Assembly: GCA_938014335.1 (NCBI GenBank)
Contig: CALLRP010000040.1
Span: 1 to 55,663 of the forward strand
Length of the DNA stretch: 55,663 nucleotides
Source of the DNA: an uncultured bacterium
GTDB lineage: Bacteria > Hydrogenedentota > Hydrogenedentia > Hydrogenedentales > Hydrogenedentaceae
Direction of reading: 5' to 3'
Shown: positions 7,798 through 17,383 of the stretch, one piece after another
How the letters are laid out: each line of letters opens with the position of its first letter
How positions within the stretch are numbered: position 1 is the stretch's first letter
Program-made: the position numbers and the translations under genes
Notes under the pieces: generated by a model
What the model was told of the DNA's origin: nothing
Databases searched by the model: none
Seen by the model: the letters and a program-made list of their open reading frames with translations, nothing else

Positions 7798-9195
7798 ATG
7801 ACAGCAACTTTTCGTCCAGCATACGGTAATATTCTTGAAGCGGTTGGAAATACGCCGTTGGTTCGGTTGAATAAACTTAATAGAGATTTGAAACCGAAGA
7901 TTTTTTTGAAGCTGGAATATTTTAACCCGGGGGGAAGTGTGAAGGACCGAATTGCATTAGCGATGATAAAGAATGCGGAAGAGAGAGGATTGCTCAAGCC
8001 TGGGGGGACTATTATTGAGGCAACGGCAGGGAATACAGGGTTAGGGTTGGCATTGGTAGCGAGTGTGAGGGGGTATCGGTGTATTTGTGTGATGCCGGAT
8101 AAGATGAGCATGGATAAGGTTCGGCTTCTGCGTGCGTATGGTGCGGAGGTGGTCATCACGCCGACGAATGTTCCGCCGGATTCACCCCAGAGCTATAATG
8201 GTGTAGCAGACCGTCTGGAGCGTGAGATACCCGGTGCATGGAGACCTAATCAATTTCAAAATTTGGCGAATCCGGAGATGCATTACAGGACAACGGGACC
8301 TGAAATCTGGGAACAGACCGAAGGGAAAATTACAGCATTTGTGGCAGGTGCAGGAACCGGGGGAACGATAAGCGGTGTAGGGAGGTATTTGAAGGAGAAA
8401 AATCCGAATATTCGGGTGATAGGTGCAGATATAGAGGGGTCTGTATTAAGTGGGGATAGTCCTAAGTCATGGAAGGTTGAAGGTATTGGTGAGGATTTTG
8501 TTCCGCACACTTTGAATGCGCATGTGGTAGATGAATGGATTCGTGTAAGTGATGCGGAGTCATTCCATACGATTCGTCGTTTGGCACGAGAGGAAGGGAT
8601 TATGCTGGGGGGCTCCAGTGGGACAGCAATTTATGCGGGTTTGAAGTATGCTCAGCGTTGTTCCAGTGCAGATGTGATTGTAGTCATGTGTCCGGATACG
8701 GGGAGGAATTATCTTAGTAAAGCGTATGATGATGAATGGATGTTTAAAAATGGCTTTACAGATGTATCTCTGGATGAGACGGGAATTGGAAAGGTGCTTG
8801 AAATAATCAGCAGAGAGGGGCAGATATGGACTTTAAGCAAAGAGGAAAAGTTGGAGACAGCGATACAATTATTCCGAGAGAGGGGAATATCACAGATACC
8901 TATTGTTGAAGGAAAAGAGGTGGTTGGCTCAGTCGAAGAGATAACGATTATGCATGCGTTGCATCAGGGGAAGAGTATAGAAACGCCTCTCTCGGAGGTG
9001 ATGGCTCGTCCTCTTCCTGTAGTGGAGGCCGATACGAAGGCGGAAGAGGTGTATCGGTTATTACTTGCAGGCAATCCCGCGGTAGTTGTTCGCAAGAATA
9101 ATCGGCTGGCAGGTATTATAACGCGCACGGATTTGATATACTTTTATGAATTGCGGAGACAAAGTAACCAGGGACTTAAAGAGAAAGGGATATAA
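7798..9195 (+). CDS. cbs: Cystathionine beta-synthase with C-terminal CBS pair
   Basis: A 465-residue fold-type II PLP enzyme that condenses serine (or O-acetylserine) with homocysteine to cystathionine. Seen: GNTPLVRLNKLN at 17-28, PLP lysine Lys49 in GGSVKDR, ATAGNTGLGLA near 75-85 and the phosphate loop GTGGT at 186-190. Residues about 335-455 are two CBS domains (for example SQIPIVEGKEVVGSVE and NPAVVVRKNNRLAGIITR), the regulatory Bateman module of eukaryotic-type CBS. There is no N-terminal haem-binding extension. AGGAG stands eight bases before the ATG. It is followed after one base by cystathionine gamma-lyase, completing reverse transsulfuration. A cysteine synthase role is possible but the CBS tail and neighbour argue for CBS. 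Confidence 0.88.
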   Translation: MTATFRPAYGNILEAVGNTPLVRLNKLNRDLKPKIFLKLEYFNPGGSVKDRIALAMIKNAEERGLLKPGGTIIEATAGNTGLGLALVASVRGYRCICVMPDKMSMDKVRLLRAYGAEVVITPTNVPPDSPQSYNGVADRLEREIPGAWRPNQFQNLANPEMHYRTTGPEIWEQTEGKITAFVAGAGTGGTISGVGRYLKEKNPNIRVIGADIEGSVLSGDSPKSWKVEGIGEDFVPHTLNAHVVDEWIRVSDAESFHTIRRLAREEGIMLGGSSGTAIYAGLKYAQRCSSADVIVVMCPDTGRNYLSKAYDDEWMFKNGFTDVSLDETGIGKVLEIISREGQIWTLSKEEKLETAIQLFRERGISQIPIVEGKEVVGSVEEITIMHALHQGKSIETPLSEVMARPLPVVEADTKAEEVYRLLLAGNPAVVVRKNNRLAGIITRTDLIYFYELRRQSNQGLKEKGI

Positions 9196-9196
9196 A

Positions 9197-10336
9197 ATGC
9201 GATTTGCTACGCGAGCTATTCATGCGGGACAGGATGCAGACCCGTTAACAGGTGCAGTTGTACCGCCTATTTATCTTGCTACGACTTTTCAACAGGAGAG
9301 ACCGGGGAAACATAAGGGTTTTGAATACACACGGACACAGAATCCGACACGGAAAAGTTTAGAGGAATGTATAACGCAATTGGAAGAGGGTTCTGCAACA
9401 GCATGTTTTGCTTCAGGGGTTTCTGCTATCTCTGCGATAATACAGAACTTATCGCCGGGGGATGGGATTGTTGCGGGACATGATTTGTATGGGGGAACAG
9501 TTCGACTATTCGATAAGGTGTATTCGTACTGGGGGATTGAGGTTGTTTATGCGGATGATAATCAAATTCCTTCATTTGAACAGGCTATACGAAAATTATC
9601 TCGACCGCGATTGATATGGATAGAATCGCCCACCAATCCTTTGTTAAAGATAGTAGATATGGGTGCTATAGCGGAGGTAGCTCACCGATATGGACTTAAG
9701 CTGGCCGTGGATAATACATTTGCAACGCCGTATTTGCAAAAGCCGTTGCTTTTAGGTGCGGATTATGTGGTGCATAGTAGTACAAAATATTTAGGGGGAC
9801 ATTCGGATGTGCTTGGCGGTGCGGTTACGGTTAAAAATTACGAAGATATAAAACCGATTCAATTTATACAAAACAGTATAGGAGCGGTTCCTTCACCGTT
9901 TGATTGTTATTTGCTGATGCGGGGGATAAAAACCTTGCATGTGCGAATGGAACGCCATTGTGATAATGCGGAGCGAATCGTTGCGTTTTTGTGTGGACAT
10001 CCGAAAGTGCAAAAGGTATATTACCCTGGGCTGGAGCAATCCCCCCTCTCTGATGTGGTAAAGAAGCAAATGAAACGCTTTGGTGGGATGGTAACGGTAG
10101 AGTTAAAGGATATAGAAACTTTGAATAGATTTTGTGAACGGGTGAAGATTTTTACTCTGGCGGAGAGTTTAGGTGCGGTAGAGTCGTTGTTTTGTGTTCC
10201 TTATTATATGACTCATGCAGGGTTGTCTGAGGAAAAGAAACAGAAATTAGGAGTGTACCCGACACTTGTTCGTCTCAGTATTGGGATAGAGGATGTAGAG
10301 GACCTTTTGTCAGACTTAGAGCAAGCATTGGAATAG
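9197..10336 (+). CDS. Cystathionine gamma-lyase/gamma-synthase family enzyme
   Basis: A 379-residue Cys/Met metabolism PLP enzyme. The PLP lysine is Lys197 in SSTKYLGGHSD; other family marks are YTRTQNPT (45-52), YGGT (98-101) and VDNTFATPYLQ (171-181). With cystathionine beta-synthase directly upstream, cleavage of cystathionine to cysteine, ammonia and 2-oxobutyrate is the likely role; gamma-synthase activity in the opposite pathway cannot be excluded from sequence. I place the start at the ATG at 9197, one base after the upstream stop, because the aligned family begins at MRFATRAIHAGQ and AAAGGG lies just before it. The longer upstream frame has no support. Confidence 0.88.
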   Translation: MRFATRAIHAGQDADPLTGAVVPPIYLATTFQQERPGKHKGFEYTRTQNPTRKSLEECITQLEEGSATACFASGVSAISAIIQNLSPGDGIVAGHDLYGGTVRLFDKVYSYWGIEVVYADDNQIPSFEQAIRKLSRPRLIWIESPTNPLLKIVDMGAIAEVAHRYGLKLAVDNTFATPYLQKPLLLGADYVVHSSTKYLGGHSDVLGGAVTVKNYEDIKPIQFIQNSIGAVPSPFDCYLLMRGIKTLHVRMERHCDNAERIVAFLCGHPKVQKVYYPGLEQSPLSDVVKKQMKRFGGMVTVELKDIETLNRFCERVKIFTLAESLGAVESLFCVPYYMTHAGLSEEKKQKLGVYPTLVRLSIGIEDVEDLLSDLEQALE

Positions 10337-10498
10337 TTGCCGTTATTGAGTGGGTATTTATATTAATCATCCTTTTTATCGGCTTCGTTTTATAGGATTT
10401 ATTGAAGTACTGAAAAAATTTGCGTTTGTAGTGGGGGCTTTTTTAATCTTACTATGTTAAAACAAAAACAAAAGAAACTTAAGGAGATGTTCAAAAAG

Positions 10499-11701
10499 AT
10501 GAGTGCACTCGCGATATTCGGAGGAAAACCAGTACGACCTGCTGGGAAATTATGGCCTTCGTGGCCTGTGTTTGATGAACAGGAGCGAAAGGCGGTTTTA
10601 GAGGTTCTCGAGAGTGGAAAGTGGTTTTATGGGGAAAGGGTCAAACAATTTGAAGAAGCGTATGCGAAGTATCAAGGAGCACAATATTGTGTATCGTGTA
10701 ATAGTGGGACAACTGCCCTTGAAATCACATTACAAGCGATAGGGCTTAAGCCGGGGGATGAGGTGATTGTGCCTCCTTATACTTTTATTGCGACGGCTTC
10801 CGCGGTGGTGCGTATGGGGGGTATCCCTATATTTGTGGATATAGATGATACATGGTGTATGGACCCTGACCTTATAGAGTCGGTAATTACACCGCGAACC
10901 AAAGCGATTATTCCTGTTCATTTTGGGGGACGAATCTGTGATATGGATAAAATTAATGCTATTGCCCAAAAATATAATCTTACTGTAATTGAGGATGCAT
11001 GCCATTCATGGGGCGGAATGTGGGAAGGTAAAGGAGCAGGAACATTAGGATTGGGAGGGGTGTTTAGTTTTCAGATGTCTAAAAATATTACCGCAGGGGA
11101 AGGAGGATGTATCGTCACCAATGATGAAAATTTTGCGGATATATGTCGTTCGATAAGTAATTGTGGCCGTTCCAAAACGGGGCCGTGGTATTATCATGAA
11201 CGAGTGGGGACCAATGTCCGTATGAATGAGTTCACAGCGAATATTTTACTTGCTCAATTAACACGGGCTGATAAGCAATTTCAGATACGAGAGACAAATG
11301 GGACTTATTTAACTTGTGCATTAAGGGAAGTCCCGGGGATTTATCCACAACCGTTGAGTAATCGTATCACACGGAGGGCCTATCATCTTTTGTGTATTCG
11401 GATTAAAGAAGAGGAATTGGGTTGTTCGCGAGAGCAGTTCATAAAGGCAGTGCAAGCGGAAGGATTACCGTTAACCGCAGGGTATCCTTATCCTATTTAC
11501 AAACAACCTGCTTTTCAAAATGCGGATTTTTATGATTATTCCAAAACCTATTGTCCTGTGGCAGAGGATTTGTGCTATAAAAGCGGGACATGGCTTCCGC
11601 ATCACATTTTGCTGGGCAATAAGGAAGATATGGATGATATTGTTAGCATTATCCGAAAGGTACAGGAGCATGCCCCTGAGCTAAGGAAGTTGGAAGTATG
11701 A
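10499..11701 (+). CDS. DegT/DnrJ/EryC1/StrS sugar aminotransferase
   Basis: A 400-residue fold-type I PLP aminotransferase of the nucleotide-sugar (StrS/ArnB-like) family. The PLP lysine is Lys195 in FQMSKNITAGEGG, the cofactor-pairing Asp is in EDACHSWG (165-172), and CNSGTTALE plus VPPYTFIATA are standard. It transfers an amino group from glutamate to a keto sugar, or, in AHBA-synthase-like members, to related substrates. The C-terminal half has the usual open substrate lid. The frame is open from 10454, but the family start MSALAIFGGKPVR and an AAGGAG 12 bases upstream favour the ATG at 10499. It opens the way into the glycan-like block downstream. Confidence 0.85.
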   Translation: MSALAIFGGKPVRPAGKLWPSWPVFDEQERKAVLEVLESGKWFYGERVKQFEEAYAKYQGAQYCVSCNSGTTALEITLQAIGLKPGDEVIVPPYTFIATASAVVRMGGIPIFVDIDDTWCMDPDLIESVITPRTKAIIPVHFGGRICDMDKINAIAQKYNLTVIEDACHSWGGMWEGKGAGTLGLGGVFSFQMSKNITAGEGGCIVTNDENFADICRSISNCGRSKTGPWYYHERVGTNVRMNEFTANILLAQLTRADKQFQIRETNGTYLTCALREVPGIYPQPLSNRITRRAYHLLCIRIKEEELGCSREQFIKAVQAEGLPLTAGYPYPIYKQPAFQNADFYDYSKTYCPVAEDLCYKSGTWLPHHILLGNKEDMDDIVSIIRKVQEHAPELRKLEV

Positions 11702-11777
11702 GAGGTTTGTCGTGGCGGTCAGATACATCAGAAAAGTCTGACAAGTCAGCTTTACAATAAGCAAGAGGAGTTATCCT

Positions 11778-14700
11778 ATTACGAAGCAGGTTGTATGGAT
11801 AGTTTTTATTCTTCTTTTGGGTTTGGGGTTGAGGGTATTGTATTTATCCGAAGCGATTCAAAATCCGGATTTTTCAGCCCCTCTGCATGATGCGGAGTTT
11901 AAAGACTATTGGGCAAGGGCAATTCTTTCCGGGGATTATACACCTCCGCGAAATGAGGGGAATCCATTCATGGAGGGTCATCCCCTTCCCAATCCGCCGG
12001 GGTATCCTTTATTTCTTGCGTTGATTTATTGGTTTTCAGGGGGAAGTTATTATGCGGTAAGATGGGTGCAAATCTTTATTGGGTTAGTTAATATACTGCT
12101 TGTTTATCTATTGGGGAAGAAACTTTTTGACTATAAAGCGGGACTTTTTTCTGCGTTAGGTGTGGCCACATATTGGGCTTTTGTTCATTATGATTTAGAG
12201 ATTAATCAAGTGGTTATTTATATAACTTTAAATTTGTTATCCTTTTATTTTCTTTTTCTTGCATATCAAAAAGAGCATTTTGTATTACTCTCATTGGCGG
12301 GTGCTATTTTTGGAGTGGGAGCATGGTTTCGTGGGGAAACTTTTATTTTGATATTTCCTTTAACTTTGTTTGTTATTTTCCTTTTTTATAGTTCGGAACG
12401 GCAAGGGCATGGGTTCAAAGCCGGGTTTTTGTTCTTTCTTTCTTCTTTTCTGATGGTAGTCCCTCTTGCTTCGTATAACTATTATCTTTGCGGGACATTT
12501 ACATCGGGGTCGCATAATAGTGAATATACCATCTCGGTTGCTTTTCATCCGGAGGCGAGTGAGTATGCCCCCTATACGCCGGAGATATTGAGATGGCTGA
12601 ATAAGACACCGGAGGATACTGTAGAAATTTTTGACCTTGACGGGATGACTATGGGACTTGGAAAGGAATTGGGTCTGGGACGAAGGGTTACTTATAAGGA
12701 ATGGAGGGATTATCTTATCACGGGGGCAATGGATAATTTGAGAAAGTATCCATGGCTAAACATTCGAAAGTGTATTAAACGGTTTTTATGGACATTTGCA
12801 CCGCAGGAATTGGATGAGAATAAGGTTGTCTATTATGAACGCGAGGTTTCAAGGGTTTTAAGATATTTGCCGCGTTTTCCATTACCTATCAGTTTGTTTA
12901 TAACCAGTCTTTTTCTTATTGCCATGGGTTTCTTTAAGCGGGAGAAGGAAAGAATAGATATTCGTATTGTCTCATGGAGGTTTTTGGTTGTTCTCCTGCT
13001 TTTTGTGGGGACAAATATATGCATATTTTCTATTCTGATAGCCGGTAGCCGATATCGGGTATTGCTCATACCCTACTTTTTCATTTTTGGGGGGGTAGCT
13101 TTTTCAGGACTCCTGAATGGGTTCCCGAGTAAAAGATGGAGCGGTGTTGTTTTTATATTGGGAACATTTATTCTGTTGTTTGTGATGTTTCATATTCCGT
13201 TTTTTGATTATCAACCGAATCGTTCCCGGTGGTTAGATGAGAGGCGCAGATGTTATCAGCGAGTGGGACAGTTAGCAGAGGGGGTCGTTTTTTTTGAGGA
13301 ATGGCTGGCGAAACACACGGATGCGGATGCACATTATCATGCAGGAGTTCTCTATTACGAAATGGGTAATGAAGCGAAGGCGGAGGAACATTTTCAGGCG
13401 TGTCTACGATTGAAACCTGACCATCCGTCAGCCCCGTATAATCTGGGGTTAATTTGTGCGAAAAGAAATGACTGGGTGCATGCGGAGGAATATTTTGAAG
13501 AGGCGGTGAAAAGGAAATCAGATAAAGCGGAAATGTGGTTTGCGTGGGGTTGGGCAAGGGAACATTTGGGAGATACGGAAAAGGCATTGGAGTATTACCA
13601 GCATGCATTGGAAATAGACCCGAGGCATGTACAAGCGTTAAATCATGGGGCTGTGATTTTGCTTCATACGGGAAAGCCCGATGTTGCTAAGGAATATCTG
13701 AAACGAGCTCTTACGATTGCACCCGATTATGCAGATGCTCGATTTAATTTAGGGCAGGTTTTATTAGCACAACGTAAACCTTTGGACGCATTAATACAGT
13801 TTGGGGCGATTGAAGGGAAATTTCAACCTGAGTACGAATTACTGAAAAACATGGGATTGTGTTATGTGCAGTTATTTGATTATCACAAGGCTCTGGATTA
13901 TCTTATGCGGGCTAAACAGAGGGAACCGGAACAGTGGGATGAGGACGCGGTTCTTGCGGTTTGTTATGCGGGATTGGGCATGCGCAGGGAGTGTATGCGG
14001 ATAATTGAAAATCTGAAGAAGAGGGATTTGAACGCAGTTGAGTGGTTTAATATTGGGCATGCGTGGGAGTTACTGGGAGAATGGGAAAAGGCGGAGGTAA
14101 GTTATAAAACAGTGCTGAATAAGGATAAAAGTTATGCGGATGCTCTTGCAGGATTGGGAAATATCTGCTTGCATCGGGGTAATCGGGAGATGGCGTATGT
14201 TTATTTTCGGAGTGCATTGGAAATAAATCCTTATCAGATGGGTGCATGGTTTAATATTATCTTGTTTACCATACAGAATCGGGAATGGGAAAAGGCGGAG
14301 GAACAGCTCATTGTTTTTTTAGGCTATTATCCCGAACATGTGGAGGGATATTATAATTTGGGGCTTGTGTGCGAAGCACTGGGGAAAATAAGTAGTGCCA
14401 AAGAGGCATATGATAAAGTTCTGAGGAAAAGTCCTCAACATGTCGGGGCATTGTTTTCACGGGCAACGATAGCCCTGTCGGAACTGGACCTTGAAACTGC
14501 ACAATCGTTGTTTGAAAGGCTCGTTTTTAGCGAACCTTTCAAAGCTTTGTACCATTTAGGAATTATTTACTCGTTGAAAGAGAAATGGGAAATGGCACAT
14601 GAATGTTTTTTGAATTCTTATTTTACAAATCCCGAATCTTTTTATACAGATTATTTACATGCATACAATATGGGGCGAAGTTATGACCATTTGGGTTGCT

Positions 14701-15818
14701 GGGATGAAGCAGAGTATTTTTATCGTGTTTCGTTAGGTTTGAACACTGGTTTTGTTGATTTAATCGATGCTCTTTCGTTTTTACTTTTTAAGCGGGGAAT
14801 GATAGAGGAGGCATATTTGCTGTTGAATTCCATGTTTTTATGCCAGATACCTACGAATTGGGCATGGTATCATTATTCATTGGTCTGGGAGAAGATGAAT
14901 GAGCCTGCTTTGGCTTTGAGTTTTGCAGAACAATCTTGCAAGATAATGCCCGATGAATCGGCCGTCCTTCATCAATTAGGGGGGTTATATCGTAAGTTAG
15001 GGAATTATAGTTTAGCGGAGCGATATCTGGAGCAGGCAAGAACTCTTAATCCGGATGATGCCACTATCATAAAGACGGTGGCTTTTTTGCGGTCTGACCA
15101 GGAGCGCTACAAGGAGGCAAAGGAGTTATTTGCACGATGCACGGAGTTGTTGCCACAGGATGCGGAGGTATGGGAGGGGCTTGCAGATGTGTGTATGAAG
15201 AGGGGGGAACTGAAACAGGCGGAGGAAGGGTATCGTAAATCTCTGGCGATTGAAGAGAGACCGACAGTAATAAATAAATTAGGATTATTGCTTGCGGATT
15301 TGAACAAAGTAGAGGAAAGTATGAAATTGTTGGAGATAGCAGTAGGATATTTCCCTGATGATGCGATAACGCTTACGCGTCTTGCGGATTTGAAAGTGAG
15401 TTTTCATTCGGATGCAGAAGCGAAATCTCTGTATGAAAGGGCTCTATCCGTAGATACGCAGAATTACCTGACACACCGTAATTATGCGGATTTATTGGTT
15501 CGTGGGGGGGAATATAAACAGGCAGAAGAACATTATAAACGGGCGTTAGAACTTCAACCTAAGGATGCTATTGCTCTTGCGGGGTTAGGTTTGCTCTACG
15601 CACGATTGAATCGGTATGAGGAGGCAAAACGATATTTGGTGCCATTAGCGGAGGTGAAGACGGATTTACTCCCTGTGAATCAGCAGTTAGCTCAGATATT
15701 CCTTTCTGAGAATCAGCCTCAAAAAGCGGTGAAGTATATTAAACGATGTATTCTTGCTCAACCTGACCGCAAAGAGTTTCGGGAACTTTTGCAACGGGCT
15801 ATTCCGATACAGCAGTAG
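11778..15818 (+). CDS. GT39-type membrane glycosyltransferase fused to a long TPR array
   Basis: About 1,346 residues. Residues 1 to about 475 are a polytopic membrane domain of the dolichyl-phosphate-mannose/ArnT-like (PMT_2, GT39/GT83) superfamily: an acidic first outer loop (HDAEFKDYW), PLPNPPGYPLFLAL, then about ten hydrophobic helices. These enzymes use a polyprenyl-phosphate sugar on the outer membrane face. From about 500 to the end are some two dozen tetratricopeptide repeats (A-LG---A---Y--AL--P pattern). No ATG, GTG or TTG exists in frame before 11817, and starting there would cut the first membrane helix. ATT at 11778 follows AGAGGAG by seven bases and restores a complete helix (TKQVVWIVFILLLGLGLRVL), so I take ATT as start. 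A sequencing error is the alternative. Acceptor is unknown. Confidence 0.75.
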   Translation: MTKQVVWIVFILLLGLGLRVLYLSEAIQNPDFSAPLHDAEFKDYWARAILSGDYTPPRNEGNPFMEGHPLPNPPGYPLFLALIYWFSGGSYYAVRWVQIFIGLVNILLVYLLGKKLFDYKAGLFSALGVATYWAFVHYDLEINQVVIYITLNLLSFYFLFLAYQKEHFVLLSLAGAIFGVGAWFRGETFILIFPLTLFVIFLFYSSERQGHGFKAGFLFFLSSFLMVVPLASYNYYLCGTFTSGSHNSEYTISVAFHPEASEYAPYTPEILRWLNKTPEDTVEIFDLDGMTMGLGKELGLGRRVTYKEWRDYLITGAMDNLRKYPWLNIRKCIKRFLWTFAPQELDENKVVYYEREVSRVLRYLPRFPLPISLFITSLFLIAMGFFKREKERIDIRIVSWRFLVVLLLFVGTNICIFSILIAGSRYRVLLIPYFFIFGGVAFSGLLNGFPSKRWSGVVFILGTFILLFVMFHIPFFDYQPNRSRWLDERRRCYQRVGQLAEGVVFFEEWLAKHTDADAHYHAGVLYYEMGNEAKAEEHFQACLRLKPDHPSAPYNLGLICAKRNDWVHAEEYFEEAVKRKSDKAEMWFAWGWAREHLGDTEKALEYYQHALEIDPRHVQALNHGAVILLHTGKPDVAKEYLKRALTIAPDYADARFNLGQVLLAQRKPLDALIQFGAIEGKFQPEYELLKNMGLCYVQLFDYHKALDYLMRAKQREPEQWDEDAVLAVCYAGLGMRRECMRIIENLKKRDLNAVEWFNIGHAWELLGEWEKAEVSYKTVLNKDKSYADALAGLGNICLHRGNREMAYVYFRSALEINPYQMGAWFNIILFTIQNREWEKAEEQLIVFLGYYPEHVEGYYNLGLVCEALGKISSAKEAYDKVLRKSPQHVGALFSRATIALSELDLETAQSLFERLVFSEPFKALYHLGIIYSLKEKWEMAHECFLNSYFTNPESFYTDYLHAYNMGRSYDHLGCWDEAEYFYRVSLGLNTGFVDLIDALSFLLFKRGMIEEAYLLLNSMFLCQIPTNWAWYHYSLVWEKMNEPALALSFAEQSCKIMPDESAVLHQLGGLYRKLGNYSLAERYLEQARTLNPDDATIIKTVAFLRSDQERYKEAKELFARCTELLPQDAEVWEGLADVCMKRGELKQAEEGYRKSLAIEERPTVINKLGLLLADLNKVEESMKLLEIAVGYFPDDAITLTRLADLKVSFHSDAEAKSLYERALSVDTQNYLTHRNYADLLVRGGEYKQAEEHYKRALELQPKDAIALAGLGLLYARLNRYEEAKRYLVPLAEVKTDLLPVNQQLAQIFLSENQPQKAVKYIKRCILAQPDRKEFRELLQRAIPIQQ

Positions 15819-17382
15819 TGGGTTGAGGGATATTCAAAACTTTTTTTAAATAAGGGATGAGAGTTTCTGCCATAATTTTAACTTTAAGTTTTATGCCAAC
15901 CTGCCGCATATGAGAGATGTCTCCGAAATATCGAGTGCTGGCGGGCATGTTTTCAGCGACGGGGACATAAAGAATACCTTTCTCCTTGCAAAAGTTTTTT
16001 AACTGTTGGTTGTATTGTTTCATTACATCGGAATACTGCTGAAAGGTAGAGTCTGCCCAACCCCATTCTTTATCGTAATAGTAATCATAATAATCTCTGT
16101 CGGTTTTATTTAACTTTTCGCGATAAGGGACGCCAATACTGGAAATACACATGTCTATGCCTCTGAATGAAAAGGCATTGTATATGCGGTCAATGTAATA
16201 AAAGATATGTCTCTGTATATATTGGTTTATTTTTTCTTGAGGGTACGGAAGAATACCTCTCATCTGTTTTCGTGCAAATTGAGATAGAAAGAAAGATTTT
16301 CTCCATAGAATTGGGGAGCTATCAAAAGCATTTGGGAATACCTCATATATCATATCGTTAATCCCCTCGTATAAGATAATTAAATCAGGTTGAAGGTATA
16401 AATAGTCGGGTAGTTTAGCAAAGTGTTTCTTTAAGATCATTCCGGAAATGCCACAATTGAATACTTCGATTTTATTCCTTCCAAAGTGCTTTTGTAGTTC
16501 TTGTTCCAAAAGTTTGGGATAAGTTTCTTGATTGGACATGCCTTCTTCTGTGGTCGACGCACCAATACAAAGGATGCGGAAAACACCTTCGGGTTTTGGA
16601 AATTTGAAATCCCTATCCCGAAAACCAAAATTATTGATTCGGAAAAGCATTTCAGTGGAGTTGAGATGGGGCAAATATGAAAAATAAATAATATTCCATA
16701 GTTTATGGATTGGCATTTCTACAAATAAAGGATTAATTAGGTCTTTTTTCCCTTTGTAGGGAAGGACAAACGAGTAGAAGGAGTAATTTTCCAGGTTATC
16801 GTGGATGGGATAAAAGAAGAATTGGCATTGTTTTTCTTGTATATCTGTTTGCCAGAGGAAAGCCCGTCCTGTTTGAAAATTTTTCAAGGGAATATTGTGA
16901 ATAGGGGATAAATAGGGTTGAGTATCCATTGATGCTTGAGTGTCAGGACTGATAAGTGAACATGTGATGGTATGGTCGGTTTTATGGATATCAATTCGAA
17001 ATTGTTTTATATCGTAAATAGTTCGGAAAGCAGACTGGAATGTTTCGTCTTCTGCAAAATAGATATGGAAGCGATAACTCCACATTGCTAAGGGGTCGGG
17101 TTCAGGTTCGCAATATTCATCTCCGATATACATGTTTTGGGGAGGAAATATATTTTTCCCTTCGCCATATTGTACGCTTTCCTCCGGCCCTTCATCCCAT
17201 TCTTTGTAGAGTAACTCCCCACGGCGAATACGAATGAACTTGTTGTTTTTTTCGATGTATTTCCAGCGTAATCGTTCAAACAGTTCCAGCGAAAGACAAA
17301 TCACAATCAGCCAGAAAAAAATAAAAATGCTATATGCAAATATATAAATTATTTTTCTTCTCTTAGATGGTTTTTCGTTCAT
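15799..17382 (-). CDS. Membrane-anchored SGNH hydrolase (copy 1)
   Basis: About 527 residues. One N-terminal membrane helix (about 10-35) holds a large outer domain. The SGNH blocks lie in the second half (counted from the upstream ATG at 17394): nucleophile Ser280 in CIGASTTEEG, oxyanion Gly in NCGISG, Asn346 in EGIND, and the Asp-x-x-His pair in GDISHMRQ near the end. A NNFGFRDRDF-KPEGVFRI lead-in precedes block I. Such enzymes hydrolyse or transfer acyl groups on glycans or lipids. The first 200 residues are unlike known domains. The start at 17382 lies one base after the previous stop; an ATG 12 bases earlier would overlap it. The 3' end overlaps the convergent GT-TPR gene by 20 bases. 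Confidence 0.8.
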   Translation of the reverse strand: MNEKPSKRRKIIYIFAYSIFIFFWLIVICLSLELFERLRWKYIEKNNKFIRIRRGELLYKEWDEGPEESVQYGEGKNIFPPQNMYIGDEYCEPEPDPLAMWSYRFHIYFAEDETFQSAFRTIYDIKQFRIDIHKTDHTITCSLISPDTQASMDTQPYLSPIHNIPLKNFQTGRAFLWQTDIQEKQCQFFFYPIHDNLENYSFYSFVLPYKGKKDLINPLFVEMPIHKLWNIIYFSYLPHLNSTEMLFRINNFGFRDRDFKFPKPEGVFRILCIGASTTEEGMSNQETYPKLLEQELQKHFGRNKIEVFNCGISGMILKKHFAKLPDYLYLQPDLIILYEGINDMIYEVFPNAFDSSPILWRKSFFLSQFARKQMRGILPYPQEKINQYIQRHIFYYIDRIYNAFSFRGIDMCISSIGVPYREKLNKTDRDYYDYYYDKEWGWADSTFQQYSDVMKQYNQQLKNFCKEKGILYVPVAENMPASTRYFGDISHMRQVGIKLKVKIMAETLIPYLKKVLNIPQPTTAVSE

Positions 17383-17383
17383 T

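Noticed and set aside
9146..9196. Upstream extension of cystathionine gamma-lyase overlapping cystathionine beta-synthase
   Set aside because: The ATG at 9197 has its own ribosome site and matches the family N-terminus.
13168..13608. 146-codon minus-strand frame
   Set aside because: Antisense to the TPR region; Pro/His/Ser-rich composition typical of reverse reading of TPR codons.
13300..15800. Repeated similar segments as a tandem DNA repeat or CRISPR
   Set aside because: The repetition is at protein level (TPRs, 34 residues) with divergent DNA; no identical repeat-spacer pattern exists.
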